Source: CAZIWJ01 sp964542855 (lineage in GTDB: Bacteria > Bacteroidota > Bacteroidia > Cytophagales > Cyclobacteriaceae). From it: DNA of 20,870 nt. Each line of letters starts with the position of its first letter. The stretch's first letter is position 1. Below the pieces are notes generated by a model that was given only the letters and a program-made list of their open reading frames with translations, was not told where the DNA came from and ran no database searches. Shown here in pieces: positions 1 through 8,416 of this stretch. The stretch covers positions 1-20,870 of the forward strand of contig CAZIWJ010000036.1 in NCBI GenBank assembly GCA_964542855.1, written 5' to 3'. Made by a program: the position numbers and the translations under genes.

Positions 1-708
1 GTTGTTTATGCTTGTTGTGAGCGAACCATTGCCTTCGAACCAGCGTAAGTCTTTTCTTTTCTCCCAATATTTTTTATCCGTAACAAAGGGGCGCTTTTTC
101 TTATATTTCTTTTTGTCCTGGTGTAATAAGTATACCTGACGGCTTACCAGCGGAATAGCATTTAGTGCCTGTAATGTACGGAATAGCTCAGGATCTGTAG
201 TTTCGTTTACTGAACGGAACATCACAGCATATTCAGGGTATTTGGTACGAAGGAAATTCAGCATGCTGCTAATTTGTTCTGTACTCAGCGTATCGTACAG
301 ATTGGTTGAAAGCAGCCAGTTATTTACATATACCGTTTTTTCTACACCAAGGCTTTGGGCCATTGTCCTGAATAGGGGAAAAAACCACCTGGCTAAGGTT
401 TTTACTGTTTTACTGTATTTGTCGCTCTGCAGAATTTCTTCCCGGGTATAATCAACTTGTTGCGACAGCAGTGAAGCAACGTAAGAAGTATGCTTTTTGT
501 CGGTGCCAAAAGATACTGGGATCAGGATATTATCCACTCCTAAAACTTTCATCTCCACGTCTATGTTTCTAACGAAAAGACGGGTTCCTTTTGTAACAAG
601 CGGCTCTAGGTACAACCGATAATGCTCACCATGCAAGTATTCCTGCCAGGGTAAATCCTTAATAGTTGTGGCATCATACAGCGAAATAGAAACTTTGTCT
701 TTTCTCAC
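1..708 (-). CDS. Unrecognised protein, 5' part only (runs off the left edge)
   Basis: A continuous minus-strand frame of 236 codons runs from a GTG at 708 to the window edge without a stop. It is not bounded by an ATG: the frame is closed upstream by a TAA about 24 bases before the GTG, and the first internal ATG lies nearly 60 codons in, so GTG is the best start (protein begins MRKDKVSISLYDA). I do not recognise the family with confidence. The visible part is mixed alpha/beta, rich in Lys and aromatic residues, with no signal peptide or membrane span. Segments such as YPEYAVMFRSVNE and IPLVSRQVYLL are loosely reminiscent of GNAT- or FemAB-type acyltransferases, but that is only an impression. 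It is divergent from the BtaA-like gene 87 bases away, so the two may share a control region. Coding potential is good; function is unknown. Confidence 0.7.
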   Translation of the reverse strand, partial: MRKDKVSISLYDATTIKDLPWQEYLHGEHYRLYLEPLVTKGTRLFVRNIDVEMKVLGVDNILIPVSFGTDKKHTSYVASLLSQQVDYTREEILQSDKYSKTVKTLARWFFPLFRTMAQSLGVEKTVYVNNWLLSTNLYDTLSTEQISSMLNFLRTKYPEYAVMFRSVNETTDPELFRTLQALNAIPLVSRQVYLLHQDKKKYKKKRPFVTDKKYWEKRKDLRWFEGNGSLTTSINN

Positions 709-712
709 GCTG

Positions 713-720
713 CAAAAGTA
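713..720 (-). promoter_or_regulatory. Possible -7 promoter element for the left-edge gene
   Basis: On the minus strand the bases read TACTTTTG, an exact match to the Bacteroidota -7 consensus TAnnTTTG. It ends only four bases before the proposed GTG start at 708, which would make the mRNA almost leaderless. I see no good TTTG -33 element at the usual distance, so this may be a chance match. Confidence 0.3.
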
Positions 721-795
721 AAAGGATCGGGCTTAGTATGATAATTTTTTACTAACTAGTGATGTAAAGCATATCCATTGATTTTTACCTTGACT

Positions 796-1953
796 ATGAA
801 AAAAGCATTAAACAACGTAAGGGATAAGTTTTTCAAGAAAGTACACAACAGTAACCTTATTTATAATACCTGCTGGGAAGATCCTCGTATCGACCGGCAG
901 TTACTCGACATCAACCCCAACAGCAAAATAGTGATGATTACAAGCGCAGGCTGTAATGCACTGGACTACCTGCTCGATGACCCGGCAGCTATACACTGCG
1001 TTGATGTTAACTCAAGGCAAAATGCTTTGATGGAGTTAAAAAGGGCCCTGATTAAGCATGGTGACTACCAATTGTTATACCGCATATTCGGTGATGGGTT
1101 CTATGACAAGGCCCATACGGTTTATCATGAACAGTTGCGATCCTTTTTACCGGGGTACGCACAGTCTTTCTGGGACGATAAAATTAAGTTCTTCCTAAAT
1201 AACAAAGGCAAAAAATCATTTTACTACCACGGTACAGCCGGAAGCTTCGCGTGGATTTTCAACCAGTTTCTCGATTCCAACAAAAAAACTCGAAGGCTGA
1301 TAGAAGATTTATTCGCATCCCGTTCACTTGAAGAGCAGCAGTCGGTATATAAGGAACTGGAGCCAAGACTGATGACTAAAATTGTACGCTGGCTTATGAA
1401 CCGTCATATTACCATGTCGTTGCTGGGCGTTCCACGACCACAAAGGCAGTTGATTCTTGACGAGTACCCAGGAGGTGTAGCCGCTTACCTGGAAGAAAAC
1501 CTTAGGAATATTTTCACGCAGCTTCCCATACAGGATAATTACTTCTGGTATTTGTATACCCGCGGTTATTATTCACCGGAGTGCTGCCCGAACTACCTGG
1601 TAGAAAGTAACTTTTCCATGTTGCAAAACCGTGAGCACAAGGTGCATACCCACACTCGTACCATTGCTGATTTCCTTGCCAAACACCCCAATCAGTATAC
1701 CCACTTTATATTACTGGATCACCAGGACTGGCTGGCAGCCTACAATCCTGAAGCCCTACAACAGGAATGGGATCTTATTTTAAAAAATGCCGCACCGGGA
1801 GCGAAAGTACTGCTTCGCTCGGCTGCACTGAAGGTGAACTTTATTCCGGATGAAGTAAATAAGCGATTAGCGTTTTCAGACGAAGCCAAAAAGCTACACA
1901 AACAGGATCGGGTAGGAACTTATGGCAGCACCTACCTGGCGGAGATTGTATAA
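796..1953 (+). CDS. btaA: BtaA-like S-adenosylmethionine:diacylglycerol 3-amino-3-carboxypropyl transferase (DUF3419)
   Basis: A 385-residue protein of the DUF3419/BtaA family. Characterised BtaA transfers the 3-amino-3-carboxypropyl group of S-adenosylmethionine to diacylglycerol, the first step of betaine lipid (DGTS) synthesis at the membrane. The N-terminal family signature is clear (LIYNTCWEDPRIDRQLL, about residues 21-37). It is followed by a Rossmann-like AdoMet-binding strand and loop (VMITSAGCNALDYLL) and an acidic strand end (IHCVDVNSRQ). The C-terminal half carries FILLDHQDWL and VLLRSAA, matching the later strands of this fold. I chose the ATG at 796 over an in-frame TTG at 778 because the family signature follows at normal distance and the six extra residues look non-coding. 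No BtaB-type N-methyltransferase is visible, so the end product could be unmethylated diacylglyceryl-homoserine or something else. The gene ends at a hairpin terminator and is convergent with secDF. Confidence 0.82.
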   Translation: MKKALNNVRDKFFKKVHNSNLIYNTCWEDPRIDRQLLDINPNSKIVMITSAGCNALDYLLDDPAAIHCVDVNSRQNALMELKRALIKHGDYQLLYRIFGDGFYDKAHTVYHEQLRSFLPGYAQSFWDDKIKFFLNNKGKKSFYYHGTAGSFAWIFNQFLDSNKKTRRLIEDLFASRSLEEQQSVYKELEPRLMTKIVRWLMNRHITMSLLGVPRPQRQLILDEYPGGVAAYLEENLRNIFTQLPIQDNYFWYLYTRGYYSPECCPNYLVESNFSMLQNREHKVHTHTRTIADFLAKHPNQYTHFILLDHQDWLAAYNPEALQQEWDLILKNAAPGAKVLLRSAALKVNFIPDEVNKRLAFSDEAKKLHKQDRVGTYGSTYLAEIV

Positions 1954-1993
1954 AAAAAGAGGTGCCTGAATTTGCACCTCTCTTTATATTTTT
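1952..1993. terminator. Bidirectional rho-independent terminator between the btaA-like gene and secDF
   Basis: An 8-bp perfect stem (AGAGGTGC at 1958-1965 with GCACCTCT at 1974-1981) closes an 8-base loop. On the plus strand it is followed by a T-rich stretch (CTTTATATTTTT). On the minus strand it is followed by seven T (the A run 1952-1958). The two genes are convergent, so one hairpin can stop both transcripts. Confidence 0.85.
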
Positions 1994-2030
1994 AAGTTGC
2001 CCTGTACGATGGCAATTTATACTGTTTATA

Positions 2031-5000
2031 TCATGCAGCCTGTTTCGTCTTCTTCGGCGATTTTGGAGAGAGATCTATCACTGCCGGAGTAGCAATAAAG
2101 ACCGAAGAATAAGTACCTACCAGGATACCGATTAATAAAGCAAAAGAGAATCCTCTCAACGCTTCTCCTCCGAAAATCAGTAATACTAACACCACGATTA
2201 AAGTAGTTACGGAAGTAATCAGTGTTCGGGTCATCACATTGTTAATCGACAGGTTAAATATGGTTTTCTTATCACTTCCGGGCCTTGCGTTAAGGTTTTC
2301 GCGAATCCGGTCGAATACAATTACTGTATCGTTAATAGAATAACCAACAATAGTAAGCATGGCGGCAATGAATACCTGGTCTACTTCGTAACTAATACCC
2401 AGTAAGCGGGCGATTGCAAATGCAGAGATTACGAAAAGTACATCGTGGAATAAAGCAATAATTGCACCGGTACTGAACTGCCATCGGGTAAAGCGGATCA
2501 GGATATAAAGGAAAATCACTATCAAAGAAAAGGCCACTGCATAAAGTGATGCCCGTCGAATATCATCAGCAATAGTAGCACCAACCTTTGAAGAACTGGA
2601 AATGGTAAAGTGCTCATCGTCTACACCACGATCGTTCGGGCTGAAAGCCAGTCCAGTAAATTCTTCCACACCAGAAACCATAGCGTCCCTGACCTGCTCA
2701 TCAGCAGATGTACCTTCATTATCGATCAGGTAACTGGTCGTTACTTTCAATACATTATTAGCTCCATAAGTTTTAACCTCTAAACCGGCACCGGTAAAAC
2801 TATCATCCAGAGCCACTTCCAGTTCAGAAGACACTACCGGATCGGGGAAAGTAAGTACGTAAGAACGCCCACCTTTAAAATCAACACCCAGTTTAAGGCC
2901 TCCCTGGGTTACAACCAGTAACATTCCGAGTGAAATGAACACTGCTGAGAAAATGTAGGCGATTTTGCGTTTTCCTACAAAATCGAAGTTGAGGCCGGTA
3001 AACAGATTTTTAGAGAATGGCGTAGCAAAAGACATCTTACTTTTTTCACCCCGCTTCGACATCCATTCCACAATGACCCGGGTAATGAATACTGCCGAGA
3101 AAAAAGAAGATACGATACCTATCATCAGGGTAACAGCAAATCCTTTAACCGGCCCCTGCCCGAAAATGTAGAGGATCAGTCCGGTAAGGAAGGTAGTTGC
3201 ATTCGAGTCTACAATAGAACTGTAAGCTTTACTGTAACCGGCATCGATAGCAGCCTTGATTTTAGTACCGTTGCGCAGTTCCTCCCGAATTCTTTCGAAT
3301 ATCAGTACGTTTGCATCGATAGACATACCGATGGTAAGTACAATACCCGCTATCCCTGGTAACGTAAGGGCGGCATTCAACTGAGCCAAAATTCCCAGAA
3401 TAAAGAAAATATTGAACAACAGGGCCAGGTTAGCAATCATGCCCCCTTTAGAGTAATAGGAGATCATAAACAACACAACAATAGCCAACCCGGAAAGAAT
3501 AGATACAATTCCCTGGTTTTGCGCTTCTTTACCCAGTGTAGGCCCAATAATAGCTTCTTCCACAATGCGGGTTGGGGCAGGCAGCGCACCAGCTTCCAGG
3601 ATATTAGCCAGGTCCTGGGCTTCCGTTACAGTGAAATTACCGGAAATAGAAGAGTTACCATTCGGTATTTCACCCTGTACTACCGGTGCCGAATAAACAA
3701 AACCGTCGAGAACAATAGCGATACGCTTGTTAATGCTGTTTGCCGTAATATTACGCCACCTTCTAGCCCCGGTTGAGTTCATGAGCATGCTTACTGCAGG
3801 TTGGGACCGCTCATCGAAATCCTGACGAGCATCGGTAATTACTTCACCCGTGAGCAATGCTCCTCCTCCACGTTCCCGGCGTACCGGGTACAACTCCATT
3901 AGTTGTGTGCCGTCGTCGGCCGTTTGTTCAGGTTTCACCGACCAGATCAGATCAACATTTGGGGGCAAAAAGTCCTGTACCTCGGATCGTGAAATAATTT
4001 CATTTATCGCTGCAGTATCTTCCAGCGCATATACTAAACCATACTGCGCTTTTAACAGGCTGAACAGCGGCGAAACCTGGTTGTTTACTAGTGCAGAATC
4101 CAGTGAAGCCGTATCAGATTCATTCTCTGCCAGCTGATCTTCCAGGTTGCTTGCCGAAGTATCGGTACTTGCCTCCTGTTCGGTCTCTGAAAGCGCCGAC
4201 AGGTCATCGAAACCTGATCCGGATGAGTCATCATCTGTTTTCAGGTCTGGGTTTTCCTCAGGATTGTTGGCTTTCTGTTCCGCAACCAGAAAATTATTGA
4301 TTTCCTGTAGCGACCCCGATATTTCCTGCAGTTCAATTACTTCCAGAAATTCTAGCTTGGCCACCCCCTGTAACAGGTTACGTACCCGCTCCGGGTTGTT
4401 AACTCCCGGAAGCTCAATCTGAATCCTTCCGGTATTTTGTAGCCGTTGAATGTTAGGCTGAGAAGTACCGAAGCGATCGATGCGCGTACGCAGGATATTA
4501 AAGGCCCGATCAATGGCGTTATCAACTTCTTCGTTAATTACTGCCATTACTTCATTGTCTGAAGAGCTGGTGCTAATTCGCCCGCGGTTGGCTGCATTGG
4601 CAAATACGTTACTCAGGTTCTTTTCGGGTGCAATTTCGTTGAACGCCCTTCTGAACAACGTAGTAAAGCTTTCCTGGCTATTTCGCTGGGCTTCTCTGGC
4701 CTGATCTATAGCAGCCAGGAAATCGGGATCAGGGTTGTTACCTGAAATTCCTTTAATAATTTCTACTGGTGATACCTCCAGGGTAACGTGCATCCCCCCG
4801 CGCAAGTCGAGGCCCAGGTTTAATTCAGTTTCTTTAACCTCCTGGTAGGTATACTGTATACCAAACAGGTTATGAACCGGTTCTGACCATACTGAATCCA
4901 GGTAGTTCTGCTTGGCAGCATAGTCAACATTATTTTCGCTATCTGTTGCGTAAGCAGTTGCCCTGTCCTGTACCTGATTGGCCACAAGGGTGAATGACAA

Positions 5001-5063
5001 ATAATATACACAAAGCAGCGATATGATTATAGTGAGGGTAATAATGCCCGATCTGTTTCTCAT
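2031..5063 (-). CDS. secDF: Fused protein translocase subunit SecDF
   Basis: A 1010-residue inner-membrane protein joining SecD and SecF, which use the proton-motive force to help SecYEG-SecA pull proteins across the membrane. The first membrane span is at about residues 7-27. The P1 domain start is marked by LNLGLDLRGGMH (81-92), and RIDRFGTSQPNIQ and RIQIELPGV follow. The SecD membrane block (about 515-670) includes SIDANVLIFERIREEL (581-596), with the conserved Asp of the proton path. SecF begins near residue 690 (FVGKRKIAYIFS) with LGVDFKGGRSYVLTF, and later carries the equivalent SINDTVIVFDRIREN. Separate SecD and SecF of E. coli total roughly 940 residues. Here the extra length includes a low-complexity acidic and Ser-rich stretch at about residues 266-325 inside the periplasmic part. 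The ATG at 5063 is natural, as the signal-anchor follows at once. No strong promoter was found upstream. Confidence 0.97.
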   Translation of the reverse strand: MRNRSGIITLTIIISLLCVYYLSFTLVANQVQDRATAYATDSENNVDYAAKQNYLDSVWSEPVHNLFGIQYTYQEVKETELNLGLDLRGGMHVTLEVSPVEIIKGISGNNPDPDFLAAIDQAREAQRNSQESFTTLFRRAFNEIAPEKNLSNVFANAANRGRISTSSSDNEVMAVINEEVDNAIDRAFNILRTRIDRFGTSQPNIQRLQNTGRIQIELPGVNNPERVRNLLQGVAKLEFLEVIELQEISGSLQEINNFLVAEQKANNPEENPDLKTDDDSSGSGFDDLSALSETEQEASTDTSASNLEDQLAENESDTASLDSALVNNQVSPLFSLLKAQYGLVYALEDTAAINEIISRSEVQDFLPPNVDLIWSVKPEQTADDGTQLMELYPVRRERGGGALLTGEVITDARQDFDERSQPAVSMLMNSTGARRWRNITANSINKRIAIVLDGFVYSAPVVQGEIPNGNSSISGNFTVTEAQDLANILEAGALPAPTRIVEEAIIGPTLGKEAQNQGIVSILSGLAIVVLFMISYYSKGGMIANLALLFNIFFILGILAQLNAALTLPGIAGIVLTIGMSIDANVLIFERIREELRNGTKIKAAIDAGYSKAYSSIVDSNATTFLTGLILYIFGQGPVKGFAVTLMIGIVSSFFSAVFITRVIVEWMSKRGEKSKMSFATPFSKNLFTGLNFDFVGKRKIAYIFSAVFISLGMLLVVTQGGLKLGVDFKGGRSYVLTFPDPVVSSELEVALDDSFTGAGLEVKTYGANNVLKVTTSYLIDNEGTSADEQVRDAMVSGVEEFTGLAFSPNDRGVDDEHFTISSSSKVGATIADDIRRASLYAVAFSLIVIFLYILIRFTRWQFSTGAIIALFHDVLFVISAFAIARLLGISYEVDQVFIAAMLTIVGYSINDTVIVFDRIRENLNARPGSDKKTIFNLSINNVMTRTLITSVTTLIVVLVLLIFGGEALRGFSFALLIGILVGTYSSVFIATPAVIDLSPKSPKKTKQAA

Positions 5064-5179
5064 AACAAATGCAAATAAATTTTAAAGAAAATATGATAAT
5101 AGCTGGTTAAGTAAGCAGGGTAGTGCTTATTTCTCCGGAGTACGGAGCGCAGAATATACACCTAAAGGAAATCTAAAAA

Positions 5180-5536
5180 TCAGGGTGCGTTAATTGGTCT
5201 GAATTGCTCGAAAAGGATTTCTAAATGTTGCTGTAAAGGAATAGGAAAAACCGTTTTAACCCGATAATGCTGGGTGGGTTCAAATGTATAAGGGATTGCT
5301 AACGGTATCCATTCAAGGTAACTTCGAACCTGTACTTTTAATACAGTAACTACTGCAGATTGGAGCTTGTAAGAAAGGTCATTGTTTTCTTTATCCTCAT
5401 TCTCTGGTTCTTCCTGGGAAAAAGGATTGCTTACAGTATGATCAGGTAGGGCAATATAAGATGAAAACTGAACAACAGTGATCAGTAAAACCATCATCAG
5501 AATCCACAACTTCGCTGTACGCTTTTCTATTGCCAT
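5180..5536 (-). CDS. Small single-span membrane-anchored protein, function unknown
   Basis: A 118-residue protein starting MAIEKRTAKLWILMMVLL. It has one hydrophobic segment (about residues 9-32) that acts as a signal anchor or uncleaved signal, then an acidic linker (QEEPENEDKENND), then a C-terminal domain of about 70 residues with beta-like character (VVTVLKVQVRSYLEWIPLAI). With positive charge before the span, the C-terminal part is expected outside the cytoplasm. The frame is open 50 codons further upstream to 5686. That part is Asn/Ser/Lys-rich and contains a full promoter at 5559-5589, so translation should start at the ATG at 5536. I do not recognise the family. It lies 116 bases upstream of secDF on the same strand and is divergent from the E1 gene. 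It might share a transcript with secDF because no terminator is evident between them, but this is inference. Confidence 0.65.
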   Translation of the reverse strand: MAIEKRTAKLWILMMVLLITVVQFSSYIALPDHTVSNPFSQEEPENEDKENNDLSYKLQSAVVTVLKVQVRSYLEWIPLAIPYTFEPTQHYRVKTVFPIPLQQHLEILFEQFRPINAP

Positions 5537-5558
5537 TAAAAATTTAACTAACGAAAAA

Positions 5559-5589
5559 CAAAAATAACTATTCTGCCGCGAAACACAAA
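5559..5589 (-). promoter_or_regulatory. Bacteroidota-type promoter for the small membrane protein gene
   Basis: On the minus strand a -33 element TTTG (5586-5589) and a -7 element TATTTTTG (5559-5566) are separated by exactly 19 bases. This matches the consensus TTTG-N19-TAnnTTTG. The predicted transcript would begin shortly before the ATG at 5536, which rules out the longer in-frame extension to 5686. Confidence 0.7.
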
Positions 5590-5848
5590 AACCAAAATCC
5601 AAGTCTTTGTTTACACAAACATTTGTTTTATTATCAATACTCTTGTCAGTTTTACTTTCGGATCTGTTGCTGTAAAACAGAATCACTAGCTGGTAGTATC
5701 TGTGTATATTTAATGTTGAGCAAATTAATTTAAATTGTTTTCTCCTGAGGATACCCCTACCTGTTTACTTGTAATGCTTAACAAAAATATAATACACACT
5801 AACAGTTGTTATGCGTATTAATAAATTACAAAAGCCACTAAATTTTTC

Positions 5849-5856
5849 TATTTTTG
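5849..5856 (+). promoter_or_regulatory. -7 promoter element for the E1 gene
   Basis: TATTTTTG is an exact match to TAnnTTTG, 46 bases before the E1 start codon. No clear TTTG lies at the usual -33 distance, so the call rests on the -7 element and its position. An A-rich stretch just before the ATG at 5903 (TTAAATTTTAAGAA) is typical of translation starts in this phylum. Confidence 0.5.
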
Positions 5857-5902
5857 TGAGAAAAATTTAATGTGAGTTCGATATACGGTTAAATTTTAAG
5901 AA

Positions 5903-8320
5903 ATGAGCACAGCTAAAGAAACAACAGCATCAGCTACACAAGAACTAAGCGTAGACGAGGTTTTGGCAGACTATAAGTTGGTCTGTGAAAGCAGAGAGGC
6001 CAGTTTACTGGGCAGGAAAGAAGTTTTTATGGGTAAAGCCAAGTTCGGCATTTTCGGTGATGGTAAAGAACTGGCCCAGGTAGCTATGGCCAAAGCGTTT
6101 CGCAAAGGGGACTTCCGTTCGGGTTATTATCGTGATATGACATTCATGATGGCCATTGGCGAACTAACCATACAGGAATTTTTCGCTCAGCTTTATGCTC
6201 ATCCCGACATCGAGAGAGAACCTTCCTCTGGTGGTCGCCTGATGAACTCACATTTTTCTACTGAACTGATCGACCGCCGTACCGGGGAATTCCTAAACTT
6301 GAAAGAACGGTATAATTCAGCATCAGATATTTCACCCACCGCCGGGCACATTCCCCGTCTGATCGGGTTGGGTTATGCTTCTAAACTTTATCGGGAAAAC
6401 CCGGAACTGAAAGACATGACCAGTTTTTCTGTAAATGGAGAAGAAGTAGCATTTGGTACTATTGGTGATGCTTCAACTTCAGAAGGCATGTTCTTCGAAT
6501 CGGTTAATGCGGCTGGTGTTCTTCAAATTCCCGTTATTTTTTCCGTCTGGGACGACGGATACGGAATTTCTGTACCCAGTCAGTTGCACACCATCAAGCA
6601 AAGCATATCCAAAGCCCTGTCCGGGCTGCAACGCACAGAGAAAGAAAAAGGCTTAGAAATACTTACCGTAAGAGGTTGGGATTATGAGCAACTGATCGAT
6701 ACATATCAGAAAGCTTCGGAATTGTCGCGTACTGAGCATGTACCCTGCCTCGTTCACGTTACGGAAGTTACCCAGCCACAAGGTCATTCTACTTCCGGTT
6801 CACACGAGCGTTATAAATCGGAAGAACGCCTAAACTGGGAGAAAGAATGGGATAGTAACCGAAAATTCCGGGAGTGGATACTGAAAAACAACATTACTTC
6901 GGAAGAAATCCTGGGCCAGTTGGAAAAAGAGGCCCGGCAAACTGCTAAAGATGCCCGTAACGATGCCTGGAAAGGATTTCGCAAAGAAATTGAACAGGAA
7001 CATAAAAAAATTATTTCCCTGGTAAACAGCGTAGCGAAACAAAGCGATTTTACTGAAAAGATAAACGAAGCTAAAAAGGCCTTTAAGTCTACCATAACTC
7101 CTATGCGCCTCGACGGAGTGAAGCTGATGAAAGAGGTACTCCGAATTACCCGAACCGAAAATACAGCAGCCAGAAGAGCGCTTATCGACTGGCAGCGGGC
7201 GTATGCCAGGGAGAATGAAGAGCGGTTTAATTCCGATCTGTTTAGTGAAACACCTAATTCCGCACTGAAAGTACCTTACATTGCCCCGGACTACAACGAC
7301 GACGCAGAAGAAAAAGACGGGCGCGAAATTATGAGGATGTTTTTCGACGCTGCAATGAGCAAGGATCCCCGTATTTTCGCTATTGGAGAGGATGTAGGGA
7401 AAATCGGTGATGTGAATCAGGGTTTTGCTGGTTTACAGGAAAAATACGGCGTTCATCGGGTTACCGATACCGGTATTCGTGAAACAACTATCATTGGTCA
7501 AGGCGTTGGTGCCGCCCTCCGCGGTTTAAAACCCATTACTGAAATTCAGTATCTCGATTACATTTTCTATGCCATGCCAACACTTACTGATGACCTGGCC
7601 TGCCTGCGATACCGAACCAAGGGCCGCCAAACCGCACCAATGATTATAAGAACACGGGGGCACCGGCTTGAAGGAGTATGGCACTCCGGGTCGCCGATCA
7701 GCACCATTCTGAACTGTTTACGGGGTATTTATTTCCTTGTACCCAGAAACATGGTACAGGCAGCTGGGTTTTACAACACCATGCTGCAATCTGACGACCC
7801 GGCCCTGATTATAGAATGCCTTAACGGTTATCGCCTTAAAGAAAAGGTACCGGCAAACCTTGGGGAATATACTACCCCCCTGGGTGTACCTGAAGTGCTT
7901 CGGGAAGGATCTGACATTACAATCGTTACCTACGGAACGATGTGTAGAATCGTTATGACGGCAGCTGAAAGCCTCGCTGAAGTTGGTATTTCCTGCGAAG
8001 TAATTGATGTTCAGTCGCTATCGCCTTTCGATATTGATCACCATATACTGAAATCAGTAAAAAAAACCAACCGGGTAATTTTTGCCGACGAGGATGTACC
8101 AGGGGGTACTACCGCTTATATGATGCAAAAAGTTCTAGACCTGCAGGATGCCTATCGTTACCTCGATTCTAAACCAGTAGCTGTAAGTAGCAAAGAACAT
8201 CGTCCGGCTTATGCGTCGGATGGAGATTATTTTTCCAAGCCCAGCCCTGAAACTGTATTCGATGCAGCCTATGCACTGATGGCCGAAGCCGACCCCGGTC
8301 AGTTTCCTGACCTTTACTGA
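5903..8320 (+). CDS. 2-oxo-acid dehydrogenase E1, fused alpha and beta subunits (branched-chain type likely)
   Basis: An 805-residue thiamine-diphosphate enzyme in which the alpha chain (about residues 20-400) and beta chain (about 470-805) are one polypeptide. It decarboxylates a 2-oxo acid, probably 2-oxoisovalerate and its relatives, and passes the acyl group to the lipoyl domain of E2. The alpha part shows the ThDP motif beginning GDASTSEG (G188) and ending WDDGYGIS (W216), where many homologues have GDG and NN. It also has the loop QGHSTSGSHERY (His295), equivalent to the phosphorylation loop of mammalian E1-alpha. The beta part shows DPRIFAIGEDVG, TDTGIRE, EIQYLDYI and MIIRTRGHRLEG. The segment between the halves (about 320-440) is Lys/Glu-rich and probably helical. 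Fused E1 proteins of this kind are familiar in Bacteroidota. No E2 or E3 gene is nearby. Exact substrate (branched-chain or pyruvate) cannot be settled by reading. Confidence 0.9.
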   Translation: MSTAKETTASATQELSVDEVLADYKLVCESREASLLGRKEVFMGKAKFGIFGDGKELAQVAMAKAFRKGDFRSGYYRDMTFMMAIGELTIQEFFAQLYAHPDIEREPSSGGRLMNSHFSTELIDRRTGEFLNLKERYNSASDISPTAGHIPRLIGLGYASKLYRENPELKDMTSFSVNGEEVAFGTIGDASTSEGMFFESVNAAGVLQIPVIFSVWDDGYGISVPSQLHTIKQSISKALSGLQRTEKEKGLEILTVRGWDYEQLIDTYQKASELSRTEHVPCLVHVTEVTQPQGHSTSGSHERYKSEERLNWEKEWDSNRKFREWILKNNITSEEILGQLEKEARQTAKDARNDAWKGFRKEIEQEHKKIISLVNSVAKQSDFTEKINEAKKAFKSTITPMRLDGVKLMKEVLRITRTENTAARRALIDWQRAYARENEERFNSDLFSETPNSALKVPYIAPDYNDDAEEKDGREIMRMFFDAAMSKDPRIFAIGEDVGKIGDVNQGFAGLQEKYGVHRVTDTGIRETTIIGQGVGAALRGLKPITEIQYLDYIFYAMPTLTDDLACLRYRTKGRQTAPMIIRTRGHRLEGVWHSGSPISTILNCLRGIYFLVPRNMVQAAGFYNTMLQSDDPALIIECLNGYRLKEKVPANLGEYTTPLGVPEVLREGSDITIVTYGTMCRIVMTAAESLAEVGISCEVIDVQSLSPFDIDHHILKSVKKTNRVIFADEDVPGGTTAYMMQKVLDLQDAYRYLDSKPVAVSSKEHRPAYASDGDYFSKPSPETVFDAAYALMAEADPGQFPDLY

Positions 8321-8361
8321 TTATTATTTTAACGACGGTTTAAGAAAAATAGGGTCAGGTA

Positions 8362-8393
8362 TTGTAATCTGCCTAAAAATCTGTGTAGGTTTA
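8362..8393 (+). promoter_or_regulatory. Possible promoter for rfbC
   Basis: A TTG (8362-8364) and TAGGTTTA (8386-8393), one base off the TAnnTTTG consensus, are separated by 21 bases, just before the rfbC start at 8417. The match is imperfect, and read-through from the E1 gene is also possible because no terminator is seen in between. Confidence 0.4.
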
Positions 8394-8416
8394 ATACGCA
8401 CAGCTTTATTTTACTT

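Larger units (their letters stand above)
5537..5902. other. Divergent intergenic region between the small membrane protein gene and the E1 gene
   Basis: This 366-base AT-rich stretch holds the minus-strand promoter at 5559-5589 and a plus-strand -7 element at 5849-5856. No RNA gene, repeat or further credible reading frame is visible. The open minus-strand frame across 5537-5686 is best read as non-coding. Confidence 0.6.

Noticed and set aside
778..795. TTG start giving six extra residues for the BtaA-like protein
   Set aside because: The ATG at 796 fits the family N-terminus, and the extra residues have no support.
1994..2018. Second inverted repeat (around TTGCC/GGCAA) between the btaA-like gene and secDF
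   Set aside because: It has a nine-base loop, a G-T pair and no T tract on the minus strand, so the neighbouring hairpin at 1958-1981 explains termination better.
3519..4704. Several plus-strand frames of 68-95 codons inside secDF
   Set aside because: They lie antisense to a fully conserved SecDF coding sequence and show no domain of their own.
5133..5147. Small inverted repeat CTCCG-N5-CGGAG downstream of the small membrane protein gene, considered as a terminator
   Set aside because: The stem is only five base pairs and no T tract follows on either strand.
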